DNA of 64,000 bases from Ravibacter arvi (GCF_039540405.1 NZ_BAABEY010000005.1:62001-126000), one strand, 5' to 3'. Positions 16,981 through 26,244 are shown, numbered from the stretch's first letter. The notes: generated by a model not told the origin, from the letters alone. Made by a program: numbers and translations.

Positions 16981-17349
16981 ATGAAAAAATCTGAAATCCG
17001 GTTTAATGTAGCATTAGACGAGAAAAATTTCCCTGAAACTATTCACTGGGACGCTACCGATAATCCTAACGAGGGGATTAACGACACGCGGGCCATTGCG
17101 ATAGCGGTTTGGGATCACTACCATAAAGGGACGCTCAAGATTGATTTGTGGACCAAACAGATGGAGGTATTCGATATGAAGCAGTTCTATATCGAGATCA
17201 TGCGGGGTATTTCCGAAACGCTTGTCAATGCGACGGGTGACCGGAATGCTGCTCAAAAAATTGAAAGCCTTTGTAAAGAGCTTTCGCAGGATCTGCGTGA
17301 GGAAATAAAAGCGGCGTCAGAACAGGGTAACCCGGCAGGTAAGGCTTAG
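16981..17349 (+). CDS. gldC: Gliding motility protein GldC
   Basis: A 122-residue cytoplasmic protein of the GldC family, found in gliding and many non-gliding Bacteroidota. The family pattern is present throughout: IRFNVALDEKNFPETIHWDA, then WDHYHKGTLKIDLWTKQMEV and FYIEIMRGISETLVNATGD. Work in Flavobacterium johnsoniae ties GldC to efficient gliding together with GldB, but gldB is not next to it here. Its TAG stop (17347-17349) overlaps the stop of the convergent TPR gene. T9SS genes porU and porV are elsewhere in the window. Confidence 0.9.
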   Translation: MKKSEIRFNVALDEKNFPETIHWDATDNPNEGINDTRAIAIAVWDHYHKGTLKIDLWTKQMEVFDMKQFYIEIMRGISETLVNATGDRNAAQKIESLCKELSQDLREEIKAASEQGNPAGKA

Positions 17350-17921
17350 TAGCTGCCGCTCGGATCACGGCTTAACCCGAAAGAGTTCTGGAACGGAGGG
17401 GTCATCAACAGGTGGTTGGCCTCTTCGTCGCCCAGTTCTACCGCCCGGTTCAGAAACCTGGCCGCCTGGAAATACCGCCCTTTCTCTATAAGTGCAATGC
17501 CACGGTACCGGAGCACGTCGGCCCGTTTCCCGTGTGCATAGAAAACAGATCGTTCAAATTCATAGAGCGCCCGGTCTACGTCTCCCGATGCGAGGTATAT
17601 TTTACCCCTTTCCAGGTAGATTTCCGGGAGACTGTTGTCATAGCTTAACGCGGTCGTAAAGTCGAAAAGTGCTGAGTTTGGATTGCCCTGACGGGTTTGA
17701 CAGAGCCCGCGGTAATAAAAAGTCAGGCAATTATGGCGGCCATTCCGGATCAGCGAATCGAAATAGGCAAAGGCTTCCTGGTACCGGCAGGTATTAAACA
17801 AGTGAACCCCTTCCGATAATTTTTTCTGCTCCCTGAACAACGGCGAATTGCGCGCGAGCACGAGAGAGGCGGCCGGAATCAGCAACAGCATCAGGGCAGG
17901 AATAAAAAGAAGGAGTATCAT
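17346..17921 (-). CDS. TPR-repeat protein with N-terminal membrane anchor
   Basis: A 191-residue protein whose first 24 residues (LLLFIPALMLLLIPAASLVL) form a signal anchor. At least four tetratricopeptide repeats follow (about 30-165), for example YQEAFAYFDSLIRNGRHNCL, then NPNSALFDFTTALSYDNSLP and DVDRALYEFERSVFYAHGKR. TPR proteins of this kind act as scaffolds on the periplasmic side. Its start overlaps the stop of the yjbR-like gene by 4 bp (ATGA), so it is translationally coupled at the end of the ispG unit. No specific partner can be named. Confidence 0.75.
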   Translation of the reverse strand: MILLLFIPALMLLLIPAASLVLARNSPLFREQKKLSEGVHLFNTCRYQEAFAYFDSLIRNGRHNCLTFYYRGLCQTRQGNPNSALFDFTTALSYDNSLPEIYLERGKIYLASGDVDRALYEFERSVFYAHGKRADVLRYRGIALIEKGRYFQAARFLNRAVELGDEEANHLLMTPPFQNSFGLSRDPSGSY

Positions 17922-18271
17922 GGCAACAATTCCCTGGATTTTTTAGGGAGCGAGTTCCGGACCAAGTCATAAGAGTGGAGAATCCACTCTTTTAAGATCG
18001 AGTCGGACGTCCCTTCTTTGGGTTCTACCGTGTTCCAGTGTTTTTTATTCATGTGAAACCCGGGTCTTACTACACCGGGATGTCTTTCCCGAAGTTCTTC
18101 GGCTCTCTCCGGGTCACATTTGACGTTGAAGCTTAAGGCTTCCGTGTCGAGCGAGAGCAACAGGAAGATCTTCCCGCCGATTCTGAATACTACAGTCTCC
18201 GGACCGAACGGCAGGTCTTCAGTGACATGGGGCTGCTCCAGGCAAAAGTCACGGACAGATTCGGCATTCAT
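17918..18271 (-). CDS. MmcQ/YjbR family protein
   Basis: A 117-residue cytoplasmic protein of the MmcQ/YjbR family, with a CyaY-like fold. The family signature is complete: CLEQPHVTEDLPFGPETVVF, then FLLLSLDTEALSFNVKCDPE and HMNKKHWNTVEP with the conserved W and HW. Members have been called DNA-binding on structural grounds but have no established function. It overlaps both neighbours by 4 bp (TPR gene downstream, DUF6728 gene upstream), so the three are almost certainly one transcript. Confidence 0.85.
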   Translation of the reverse strand: MNAESVRDFCLEQPHVTEDLPFGPETVVFRIGGKIFLLLSLDTEALSFNVKCDPERAEELRERHPGVVRPGFHMNKKHWNTVEPKEGTSDSILKEWILHSYDLVRNSLPKKSRELLP

Positions 18272-18456
18272 CGCATAAGCGCTCTTACAATCATCACAAT
18301 GAGACAGATCAGGAACATAACAATGGAGATCCTGTTGATCCAGTGCATCGTTCTCAGGTTGAATGAATCGGGATGCGTGCCGTCGTTTTTGCGGAAGACC
18401 CGGCCAAAATACCGGAAGGCTTCCCCAAGTTCGAAATATCTTTTCATGTTGCTCAT
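18268..18456 (-). CDS. Small membrane protein, DUF6728 family
   Basis: A 62-residue protein with an amphipathic N-terminus (MKRYFELGEAFRYFGRVF), a conserved centre (DSFNLRTMHWINRISIVMF) and one transmembrane helix (about 38-58) ending in basic residues. This matches the Bacteroidota DUF6728 family as I remember it; no function is known. The start is taken at ATG 18456; ATG 18447 is possible. It follows ispG by 14 bp and overlaps the yjbR-like gene by 4 bp, placing it in the ispG operon. Confidence 0.75.
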   Translation of the reverse strand: MSNMKRYFELGEAFRYFGRVFRKNDGTHPDSFNLRTMHWINRISIVMFLICLIVMIVRALMR

Positions 18457-18470
18457 AACCAACTTCTTCG

Positions 18471-20486
18471 CTATAAAGTTTTAAACAATTCCTCTTCTTC
18501 GCGATCGGGTTCTGTCCAGCGCCCGTCCTCCCGGATCAGCTGGATCAGTTCCGCTACGGCATTGGCAGAGGAAACGGATCTTTTTACGACATTTTGTCCC
18601 CGGTACAACGCGATTTTATCCTTCCCCATTCCGACATATCCGTAGTCGGCGTCGGCCATCTCGCCTGGACCGTTCACGATACATCCCATGATGCCGATTT
18701 TTACACCTTTCAGATGTTCGGTGTGCTTCCGGATCATGGCTGTAGTTTCCTGGAGGTCAAAGAGTGTTCTCCCGCACGACGGGCAGGAAATGTACTCTGT
18801 TTTGGACATTCTGGTCCGCGCGGCCTGAAGGATGCCGAAAGCAATATTGTTGAAGTTCTCCGCATTTTTCAGGCGGGAAGCATGATCATTCCGTTCGAAA
18901 ACCGGCCGCAGCACAACCCCGTCACCGAAACCGTCTACTAATAAACCGCCGACATCGGTGGCGGCATAGAGCGGGAAGGCATCTCCCTGGTCGGCCGCGT
19001 ACGCACGTTCGACAACGACCGGGAGGGTGATTCCGAGGTCAGCCAGTCTGAAAAACAGGCGCCGAAGCTCGGGCATGGCGTGCCGGTTGTCCGTTTTAAC
19101 CCACAGAACAAGAGGTTGTGTGTTCCGGAGGGTGGTACAATAATCCTCTGTAAAATCGTGAATAGAGCCCCGCAGGAAATTCAGAACCGGGCTCAACGGC
19201 AGTTCAGGCGTCCATTCGGCTGCCTGAATCAGCGGGAATGTATTGATTTTGTCGTCGGAATTTTGCCAGGTTCCGTAGTCCAGGATCTCTTTTAGCCCGT
19301 TGGGAAGCATAAAGGGCGCAGGTGTGGCACCCGTGTAGATAAAATCTGCTCCCAGGTCGTTCATCCGCCATTTGTCCGGCAGCGGCAGGTAGAAATGGCC
19401 GATAGGCCGCAGGTCCGAATGTGCCGAAACAGGCAGGTTCGAAAAGTCTGCGATGACACGGGGAACATTGGTTCCACCCAGGTTAAACGTTTCGGTGGTG
19501 ATTCGCCGGCTATATTTGAACGGATCAATTGGAAGTTGCTCAACAGGTTCTATGAAGGCATGCGGTGCACGGATCAGGTATCGTTCTACCAGTTTCTGTG
19601 CTACCGGGATTTCATTCTCCGGAGGTTCTGTGAGCGACACCCGTACGGTGTCTCCGAGACCGTCTTCCAGCAGGGTGCCGATGCCTACTGCTGATTTGAT
19701 GCGGCCGTCTTCTGCTTCGCCTGCCTCGGTAACACCGAGATGGAGCGGATAAGGTTGAAGGCCGTCTTGTTGAAGCCTCTGCGCCAGGAGCCGGTAGGCT
19801 TCTACCATCACCTGGGTGTTGCTGGATTTCATGGACAATACGATCTGGTAATATCCGAGGTCTTCGCAGATTCGCAGGAATTCGAGGGCAGACTCCACCA
19901 TACCCAGCGGCGTATCTCCGTACCGGCTCAGGATACGATCAGAAAGGGAGCCGTGATTGGTGCCGATCCGCATGGCAGTACCATATTCTTTGCAGATTTT
20001 GACAAGCGGCGTGAATTTTTCTCGTATCCGGTCCAGTTCCGCCTGGTAGGAGGCATCGGTATACTCAATGTTTTCGAACCGTTTTTTGTCGGCGTAATTA
20101 CCCGGGTTGATCCTGATTTTTTCGACGATCCGGGCGGCAAGTTCGGCAGCATTCGGCGTGAAGTGAATGTCCGCAACAAGCGGTACTTTAACCCCGAGGA
20201 TATGGAGCTTCTTCCTGATATTGTCAAGGTTTTGCGCTTCTTTGACGCTGGGGGCAGTGATGCGCACATATTCACACCCGGCATCGACCATCCGCAGAAC
20301 TTCCTGTACGGAACCGTCGGTATCCATGGTATCTACGGTTGTCATCGACTGGATTCGGATCGGGTACCGGCTCCCCATCGGTACGTCTCCTATATTTACG
20401 GTGACGGTTTCACGCCTTTGGTACGAAGTGAGCGAGGGGCAATACTGTGCTTTGAGTTTTTCGCTGATGGCAAGTGAGCTGGTCAT
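18471..20486 (-). CDS. ispG: 4-hydroxy-3-methylbut-2-enyl diphosphate synthase, long form
   Basis: A 671-residue IspG (GcpE), the [4Fe-4S] enzyme that converts MEcPP to HMBPP in the MEP isoprenoid pathway. The TIM-barrel starts at VNIGDVPMGSRYPIRIQSMT (about 30-50). The cluster domain near the C-terminus has CPSCGRT (about 566) and GCIVNGPGE (about 599). A roughly 250-residue insert between barrel and cluster domain makes it the plant/Bacteroidota/Chlamydia type rather than the 370-residue E. coli type. Start 20486 fits MTSSLAISEKLK; a CAAAGATA box at 20521-20528 (TATCTTTG on the coding strand) is well placed as a -7 element and argues against the longer frame starting at 20546. Confidence 0.95.
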   Translation of the reverse strand: MTSSLAISEKLKAQYCPSLTSYQRRETVTVNIGDVPMGSRYPIRIQSMTTVDTMDTDGSVQEVLRMVDAGCEYVRITAPSVKEAQNLDNIRKKLHILGVKVPLVADIHFTPNAAELAARIVEKIRINPGNYADKKRFENIEYTDASYQAELDRIREKFTPLVKICKEYGTAMRIGTNHGSLSDRILSRYGDTPLGMVESALEFLRICEDLGYYQIVLSMKSSNTQVMVEAYRLLAQRLQQDGLQPYPLHLGVTEAGEAEDGRIKSAVGIGTLLEDGLGDTVRVSLTEPPENEIPVAQKLVERYLIRAPHAFIEPVEQLPIDPFKYSRRITTETFNLGGTNVPRVIADFSNLPVSAHSDLRPIGHFYLPLPDKWRMNDLGADFIYTGATPAPFMLPNGLKEILDYGTWQNSDDKINTFPLIQAAEWTPELPLSPVLNFLRGSIHDFTEDYCTTLRNTQPLVLWVKTDNRHAMPELRRLFFRLADLGITLPVVVERAYAADQGDAFPLYAATDVGGLLVDGFGDGVVLRPVFERNDHASRLKNAENFNNIAFGILQAARTRMSKTEYISCPSCGRTLFDLQETTAMIRKHTEHLKGVKIGIMGCIVNGPGEMADADYGYVGMGKDKIALYRGQNVVKRSVSSANAVAELIQLIREDGRWTEPDREEEELFKTL

Positions 20487-20520
20487 GGATATGATTGGTT
20501 CCGAAAGCCGCAATTCTATA

Positions 20521-20528
20521 CAAAGATA
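20521..20528 (-). promoter_or_regulatory. Putative -7 promoter box of the ispG operon
   Basis: TATCTTTG on the minus strand matches TAnnTTTG exactly and lies 35 bp before the chosen ispG start. No TTTG was found at the expected -33 distance, so this is only half a promoter match. Confidence 0.45.
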
Positions 20529-20578
20529 AGCTCTTTCGGGATGCACGGTTTATAAAAAACGAACCGGCTGCGAAAAAG

Positions 20579-21289
20579 TTATCTCGCAAGGTGTATAGCG
20601 AGGCACGCTGCAATGGCCGCCGTTTCGGTACGGAGCCGGGTAGGGCCCAGGGAGACCGGTTGGAACCCTGCCGACGTCGCGGCTGTCACTTCTTCCGGGG
20701 TGAAGTCACCTTCGGGTCCTATGAGGACGAGAGCGTCGGTGCTTTCTGTGGCTGCCTGGTGAAGGACGGGGGCTGTATTTTGCTCGGGTACATACGCAAT
20801 GAAAAGGTCGCCTTTTCCCGGTAGGGCAATAAGTTCGGAAATATTGGTCCCGATTTTTATTTCGGGTAAGGCAAATTGCCCTGATTGCTTCATCGCCGAT
20901 ACGGCAATCTTTTCCATCCTGTCGCGGTTTACTACCCGGGAGAAACTTTCCAGGTGGGTATGGGTGGTTTTGATGAATGAAATTTCGTCAACTCCCAGCT
21001 CGACCAGCTTTTCGAGCATCCATTCGTTGCGTTCAGGCTTGCGGGTGGGGGCTACCGCGATTCGCACCCGGTAGGGGCGTTTATAGACGCTCAGGGTCTC
21101 CAGCGGCTCAAAAGTGGCTTTTTTTGGGGTAACACCTGTTAATAAAGCTTTTATGCAGTTCCCTTTTCCGTCGGTTACAAAGAGCTCCATGCCCGGGCGT
21201 CCCCGCAATGCCCTGGCAATATGATAGGCTTCGGCTTCGGAAAGCTCGCCGGATGACGGTGAGGGGCTGAAGAAAAGTGGACTATACAT
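20579..21289 (-). CDS. rsmE: 16S rRNA (uracil1498-N3)-methyltransferase
   Basis: A 236-residue SPOUT methyltransferase that methylates U1498 in helix 44 of 16S rRNA using SAM. A PUA-like N-terminal domain (about 1-70) is followed by the SPOUT domain with RKPERNEWMLEKLVELGVDE, SAMKQSGQFALPEI, IGPEGDFTPEE and the knot-forming SLGPTRLRTETAAIAA. Start at ATG 21289 (MYSPLFFS) is typical; the upstream frame to 21307 is unlikely. A CAAACATA box at 21305-21312 could be its -7 element. Divergent from glnII. Confidence 0.92.
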   Translation of the reverse strand: MYSPLFFSPSPSSGELSEAEAYHIARALRGRPGMELFVTDGKGNCIKALLTGVTPKKATFEPLETLSVYKRPYRVRIAVAPTRKPERNEWMLEKLVELGVDEISFIKTTHTHLESFSRVVNRDRMEKIAVSAMKQSGQFALPEIKIGTNISELIALPGKGDLFIAYVPEQNTAPVLHQAATESTDALVLIGPEGDFTPEEVTAATSAGFQPVSLGPTRLRTETAAIAACLAIHLAR

Positions 21290-21580
21290 GCCTTTAACTT
21301 TTCGCAAACATATTAAGAATCAAGATCCGGTTAAGGGGATGCTTTCAAAAGTGCAATTTGTCCCGATGATGTCAAGTTGTACTGATTATTGGCTATATCT
21401 ACATATTTCTGTCGGTTTGGTTATAATTTTAAGCCTGTTTTCTGTTGTAATTCACAAATACTTAAATATGTAGTAGTTTTATTAACTTGTAATATTTCTT
21501 CAAAATATTTGATATAATCCTAAATATCGACCATATTTTAGTTTTTTTTCTTGTTTTTCTAAATTTTTAAAGAATTAAAT

Positions 21581-21611
21581 TTTGTACATGTTGATTTATA
21601 GGATACATTTG
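21581..21611 (+). promoter_or_regulatory. Consensus Bacteroidota promoter of glnII
   Basis: TTTG at 21581-21584 and TACATTTG at 21604-21611 are exactly 19 bases apart, a perfect match to TTTG-N19-TAnnTTTG. Transcription would begin near 21618, giving a 5' leader of about 45 bases. The surrounding 374-bp gap (21290-21663) is very A/T rich and holds no recognised RNA structure; a 61-codon frame at 21288-21473 looks spurious. Confidence 0.85.
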
Positions 21612-21663
21612 TCTGTTGTTAAAGTATTTCACTATCTTCTCATAACGTTCTAATTGTAAGAAC

Positions 21664-22677
21664 ATGGCAAAGTATAAATTAGAGTACATTTGGCTGGACG
21701 GTACTCCCTCTATGCAGAACCTCCGCAGCAAGACAAAAATTGAAGAAAATTTTAGCGGGAAACTGGAAGACCTTCCTTTGTGGTCGTTTGACGGTTCTTC
21801 AACCGGTCAGGCCAGTGGCGGCGCGTCGGATTGTATTCTTCAGCCGGTTGCAGTTTATCCCGACCCGCAACGGAAAAACGGGTACCTCGTAATGTGCGAA
21901 GTTTTGAACGCCGATATGACACCTCATTTGTCCAACGCGCGGAGCACAATAAAAGATGATGACAACGATTTTTGGTTTGGTTTCGAGCAGGAGTACTTCT
22001 TATGGAACCCGGATACCAACAAGCCGGTCGGATTTCCATTGAACGGATATCCCGCGCCTCAGGGACCCTATTACTGTTCAGTCGGTACGTCGAAAGCTTT
22101 CGGACGGGAAATAATTGAAGAGCACCTGGATGTTTGCCTCGATGCAGGTTTGAATGTTGAAGGGATCAATGCCGAGGTTGCGGCAGGGCAGTGGGAGTTC
22201 CAGATTTTTGCCAAAGGCGCCAAGGAAGCCGGCGACCAGATTTGGGTAGCCCGGTACCTGCTGGAAAGGATTGGTGAGAAATACGGCGTTGGCATTAACT
22301 GGACCTGCAAACCGCTTGGCGATACCGATTGGAACGGGTCGGGGATGCATGCCAATTTTTCAAACACCGTTCTCCGCACGGCAGGAAGCAAAGATGTGTA
22401 TGACAAAATCTGTTCCGAATTCGGGAACTATATCCAGGAGCACATTGCGGTATACGGCCCGGACAATCACCTGCGCCTGACCGGCAAGCACGAAACCGCT
22501 GCAATTGACCAGTTCAGCTATGGTGTTTCCGACCGGGGCGCCTCGATCCGGATCCCGGTAGCTACTGTTCAGCGGGGCTGGAAAGGCTGGCTGGAAGACC
22601 GTCGGCCCAATTCTGCGGCAGATCCCTACAAAGTAGCCGCCAGAATTATCGAAACCGTTAAAGGTGTAAAGATTTGA
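21664..22677 (+). CDS. glnII: Glutamine synthetase, type II (eukaryote-like)
   Basis: A 337-residue GSII enzyme that makes glutamine from glutamate, ammonia and ATP in the cytoplasm. The beta-grasp domain contains YKLEYIWLDGTPSMQNLRSK and LPLWSFDGSSTGQA. The catalytic domain shows FGFEQEYFLW (metal-binding glutamates), GQWEFQIF, NGSGMHANFS (ATP and ammonium site) and KHETAAIDQFSYGVSDRGAS, ending EDRRPNSAADPYKVA. It is short and decameric-type, without the adenylylation tyrosine motif of GSI. It has its own consensus promoter and a strong terminator, so it is monocistronic. No ammonium transporter or PII gene is nearby. Confidence 0.95.
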   Translation: MAKYKLEYIWLDGTPSMQNLRSKTKIEENFSGKLEDLPLWSFDGSSTGQASGGASDCILQPVAVYPDPQRKNGYLVMCEVLNADMTPHLSNARSTIKDDDNDFWFGFEQEYFLWNPDTNKPVGFPLNGYPAPQGPYYCSVGTSKAFGREIIEEHLDVCLDAGLNVEGINAEVAAGQWEFQIFAKGAKEAGDQIWVARYLLERIGEKYGVGINWTCKPLGDTDWNGSGMHANFSNTVLRTAGSKDVYDKICSEFGNYIQEHIAVYGPDNHLRLTGKHETAAIDQFSYGVSDRGASIRIPVATVQRGWKGWLEDRRPNSAADPYKVAARIIETVKGVKI

Positions 22678-22711
22678 CTACAGACTAACGATTTGGAATA
22701 CTGACGACAGC

Positions 22712-22740
22712 AAAGCCTTCCGATTTAATTGGAAGGCTTT
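22712..22740 (+). terminator. Intrinsic terminator of glnII
   Basis: AAAGCCTTCC at 22712-22721 pairs perfectly with GGAAGGCTTT at 22731-22740 around a 9-base loop, followed by CTTATT. It lies 35 bp after the glnII stop. The A-rich left arm could also end the convergent cytochrome gene transcript. Confidence 0.85.
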
Positions 22741-22768
22741 CTTATTGGCCATTAATCATGAGCCGGTA

Positions 22769-25700
22769 TTACCGGCCCATGATTAACCTGGTTTGTGCTC
22801 CGCCTTCTTTCACCCTGATGCCCAGCGGGCCCTGTTTCCGTACATTGCGGTCAATGGCCACCGTGATTTGGTGAATTCCCTGCGGCAGCGTCACAATTGC
22901 TTCGCGATCGCTGAGGCTTACCGGCCTGGCATCGGCCCAGACTGTGAGCCCGTTGGCATCATTGAAGTCAAAAACCGCCTGACCAGCAGTCAGTACCTCA
23001 ATCTGGAACTTTACAAAGCTCTGTCTTTTGTTATTGTCAATTTCCAGAACCGGCAGCTCGCTGATCGGCAGCGCCCCCGACACGGTGCTGTATCCCGGCT
23101 GGTAGCCCAGCTTGTTGTCCTTAGCAACAATTTGGGCGCCGTCTCTCTTTATCTTTTTCAGGGTTTCGTCCGATGAGGCAAGCGATTCCCATTTACGTAC
23201 ATACCGGTCAGTAGGAACACGATAGCTCCCTGATTCGCCGAGCTTCGAGAGGAAACTGACCAGGTCGAGAAATTCCTTTTTGTCGAGTGACGCCGTTAAG
23301 CCGGGCGGCATTAACGAACCGGACACCTTTTCACGAACGCGGATCACATCTTTTGCAATCGGTACTTCCAGGCCCGAAACGTCGCGCATGATTATTTCCG
23401 AAGGCCGGTCACTGACCAGGTATCCCATCAGCTCGGTGCCGTCTTTCCGAACTACCCGCTGCAGTTCATATCCTTCTTTGATGGATTCGGTAGGGAAAAG
23501 CAACGATTTGATAATGGTTTCTGAAGGAGAACTTGTCCCGAGGCTACTGAGGTCCGGGCCTATGAGCCCACCGGCGCCGCCTATGGCATGGCAGGTCTGG
23601 CAGGCGAGTTCCTGTTTTCTGAAGATAGACTCACCCCTGGCGGGGTCGCCGGTTTTCCGGGCTTCGGTAGCGAGGGCGGCAATTTGTGCCGCATTCAGGT
23701 CCTGGGGCATACGTTCTGCCGGAAGTACGCCGCCTGAGGCTTCAAGGCCCTGGATAAGAAGTTTTACATCGTCTCCGTTTCTGCGGTGCCAGGGAACCGT
23801 TCGCTGAAGTGACTGACGCGCAGCTACAGCCAGGGGCTCCGGAATACGGCTTGCAATAAGCTCTTCGGCAAGTGCAGCCGTCCTCGAGCGGTCGGCCACG
23901 AAGGCGGTGAAGATTTCCTGTGCCTGGCCGGGATCTGTTGTTTTGTTCAGCAGTTTTACACCTATTTTCGCCGCTTCCGGTGCATTGACGGTTGCGAGCT
24001 TTGCCACGGCGATCAGTCGCATGTCAACCGGGTTCTTTTCGGAAGTCAGGTCTTTTAAAAGAATCTCGGCTCCTTTCGGATTGACTTTGGTCAAGGCGTC
24101 CAGGGCTGCCCGGGTATAATTCTTGTTGGTATTCGGCACAAGTGCCCGGAGCTGGTTTTCAAGGCTTCCCAATTTCAGAACGCCTCCCAGTCTGATTGCT
24201 GCAATTGCTGAGGCTTCGTCGGCGCCGGAAATGACTGCCGACAGTCTTTCCGGCTGGTTGGTAATCTTGAGACCGCGCTTACCGGCAGCCTCTTCGAGCG
24301 CAGACAATTCCGGGGAAATGTCTTTTTTCTGTGCGAAATTCTGTAAGGCGACTTCAAAAATATTGTTCAGGTCTTCGGGCTGCCCCCTTTTGGCTATCGC
24401 GGACAAAGCATCTTTTTGGTATTTCTGAGGTACCTGGCCGTCCTTGTAAATTTGAGTAAGCAGGCTGATCGCCTCCTGGCTTACGGCAGATTTCAGTGCA
24501 TACGACGCTTTGGAGGGATCTTCAAAAAAGTTCGCATTGCTTTTGATACCTGAAATCCATTTGGGTTCAAGCTGACGAATGGTTTGCCACAACGCGAAGT
24601 CCAGAAATTCATCCATTGGCTGTTCGAGAACCGCGAGTGCGGTTTTAGCAGATTGTGCAGACGGAATTTCCCTCAAGGCAATTACTGCTTCCAATCGTAC
24701 CTGGGGATGGGGATCTTTCACGGCCTGGGCCAGGAAGGATTCCGCCCCGGCGAATTTTTTATGCCACAGCTGCAGAGCCCGCAGGCCAGCGGCGCGCACC
24801 TGGTGGCTTTTGGCCTGAAGCAGGTCTTCAAGCAGAGGACCATTGTAGGCATCAATTGCCTGGTACACCCAGAGTGCTTCCAGTTTCAGTCGTTCAAAAT
24901 CCCGGTTTTGCGGATCAAGTTTTGCCACCCAGGCGTCAAGGGCGGGTTGGACTTCTTTTGCGCCGCGTTCTTTCAGGACCTGTTTGGCTTGTGCGCGCGT
25001 CCATTCCTCGCTTGATTTCAACGCTTCCAGTAATTCGCTTACAGGTGCACCTACCAGCTTAGGCCGCTTTACCAATGGCCGGTTTTTCGCAGTGATCCGC
25101 CAGATTCTTCCTCTTTCCTGGTCGCGGCGCGGATCGTGAAAGTCCACCTCCCCGTGTTGGATAATCGGGTTGTACCAGTCAGCTACATAGATGGCGCCAT
25201 CTGGCCCTACCGAAATGTCAACCGGTCTGAACGCGACATGGTCGGTCCAGAGAATGTCGGGCATTTGCTTGGAAGCATAACCGCTGCCTTGTTCTTCCAG
25301 CTGGAAGCGATTGATGCGATTTGCCCGGAAGTCGTTGGTAATGAGACTGCCTTTCCAGGATTCGGGCAAGTGGCGGCCGGATACGATATCTAGCCCGCTG
25401 TGTTTGGGTTGGCCCGGGTTCAGTCCGCGCAGAATTCGTTCCGCGCCCGGGGAAGTCAGGAAAGTGGCGCCCGGGAAGGCGTAGTTGATTCCTTCGCCGC
25501 CTGCGCCGTCCGTAAGAAACGACTGACCATAGTCGTCAAACCGGAGTCCCCAGGGATTTACCAGGCCTTTGGCGTACACGTCAAGCTCGAGCGTGTGGGG
25601 CTGCAGTTTCCAGACGCCGCCGCCTTCCAGCCGTTTGGTTCCCCAAGGGGTCTCCACGTGGCTGTGGATGTAGATGGACTGGTTGAAGTAAAGCCTTCCT

Positions 25701-26239
25701 TCAGGTCCCCAGCGAAAAGTATGAATAAGATGGTGGGTATCGGCAGTTCCGAAGCCGCTCAGTACTTTACGTCTTTTATCGGCTTTTCCGTCGCCGTCTG
25801 TATCCGAAAGGTGAAGAATTTCAGTTGAATTGGCTACATAAACGCCGCCGTCCCCCGGTAGAATGCCTGTGGGCGTTAAGAGTCCTTCTGCGAAAATGGT
25901 TGATTTGTCCGCTTTCCCATCACCGTCGGTGTCTTCGAGGATGAAGACTTTGTCGTTTGCTTCCTCGCCGGTTTTAAGGTGAGGATAGGCGGTACTGCTG
26001 ATCACCCATAGACGGCCTTCCGCATCCCAGTTCATCTGGATGGGTTTGGCCACGAGCGGTTCTGACGCGAAGAGCGATACTTCGAAACCGTCTGCGATTT
26101 TAAAGGACTCGAGTTCTTTTTGCGGGTCTTCTACCGGATATTCCTCCCGGTTGTTGAAATTGACCGAACCGGTGGTCAGGAACAGTACAGGAAGTATTAA
26201 AAGCCCTTTCAGAGCAGATATATCTGATTTCAGTTTCAT
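22769..26239 (-). CDS. PVC-type heme-binding dehydrogenase-like protein with HEAT repeats
   Basis: A 1156-residue secreted protein. After a signal peptide (LLILPVLFLTTGSV) comes a six-bladed propeller of the membrane-bound dehydrogenase/L-sorbosone dehydrogenase type (about 45-390; FKIADGFEVSLFASEPLVAK, GPEGRLYFNQSIYIHSH, VAFRPVDISVGPDGAIYVAD). An alpha-helical HEAT-like region spans about 395-830. A cytochrome c-like domain carries CQTCH near residue 880 and an SLMPPGL segment with the likely axial methionine. A C-terminal beta-sandwich (about 1060-1156) closes the protein. This architecture is abundant in Planctomycetes and Bacteroidota that break down complex polysaccharides, but the substrate is unproven. 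It is the last gene of a three-gene minus-strand unit and starts 5 bp after the SGNH hydrolase. Confidence 0.85.
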   Translation of the reverse strand: MKLKSDISALKGLLILPVLFLTTGSVNFNNREEYPVEDPQKELESFKIADGFEVSLFASEPLVAKPIQMNWDAEGRLWVISSTAYPHLKTGEEANDKVFILEDTDGDGKADKSTIFAEGLLTPTGILPGDGGVYVANSTEILHLSDTDGDGKADKRRKVLSGFGTADTHHLIHTFRWGPEGRLYFNQSIYIHSHVETPWGTKRLEGGGVWKLQPHTLELDVYAKGLVNPWGLRFDDYGQSFLTDGAGGEGINYAFPGATFLTSPGAERILRGLNPGQPKHSGLDIVSGRHLPESWKGSLITNDFRANRINRFQLEEQGSGYASKQMPDILWTDHVAFRPVDISVGPDGAIYVADWYNPIIQHGEVDFHDPRRDQERGRIWRITAKNRPLVKRPKLVGAPVSELLEALKSSEEWTRAQAKQVLKERGAKEVQPALDAWVAKLDPQNRDFERLKLEALWVYQAIDAYNGPLLEDLLQAKSHQVRAAGLRALQLWHKKFAGAESFLAQAVKDPHPQVRLEAVIALREIPSAQSAKTALAVLEQPMDEFLDFALWQTIRQLEPKWISGIKSNANFFEDPSKASYALKSAVSQEAISLLTQIYKDGQVPQKYQKDALSAIAKRGQPEDLNNIFEVALQNFAQKKDISPELSALEEAAGKRGLKITNQPERLSAVISGADEASAIAAIRLGGVLKLGSLENQLRALVPNTNKNYTRAALDALTKVNPKGAEILLKDLTSEKNPVDMRLIAVAKLATVNAPEAAKIGVKLLNKTTDPGQAQEIFTAFVADRSRTAALAEELIASRIPEPLAVAARQSLQRTVPWHRRNGDDVKLLIQGLEASGGVLPAERMPQDLNAAQIAALATEARKTGDPARGESIFRKQELACQTCHAIGGAGGLIGPDLSSLGTSSPSETIIKSLLFPTESIKEGYELQRVVRKDGTELMGYLVSDRPSEIIMRDVSGLEVPIAKDVIRVREKVSGSLMPPGLTASLDKKEFLDLVSFLSKLGESGSYRVPTDRYVRKWESLASSDETLKKIKRDGAQIVAKDNKLGYQPGYSTVSGALPISELPVLEIDNNKRQSFVKFQIEVLTAGQAVFDFNDANGLTVWADARPVSLSDREAIVTLPQGIHQITVAIDRNVRKQGPLGIRVKEGGAQTRLIMGR

Positions 26240-26244
26240 AGCGG

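Noticed and set aside
21288..21473. A 61-codon frame between rsmE and glnII
   Set aside because: It starts inside the complement of the rsmE start and covers A/T-rich promoter sequence.
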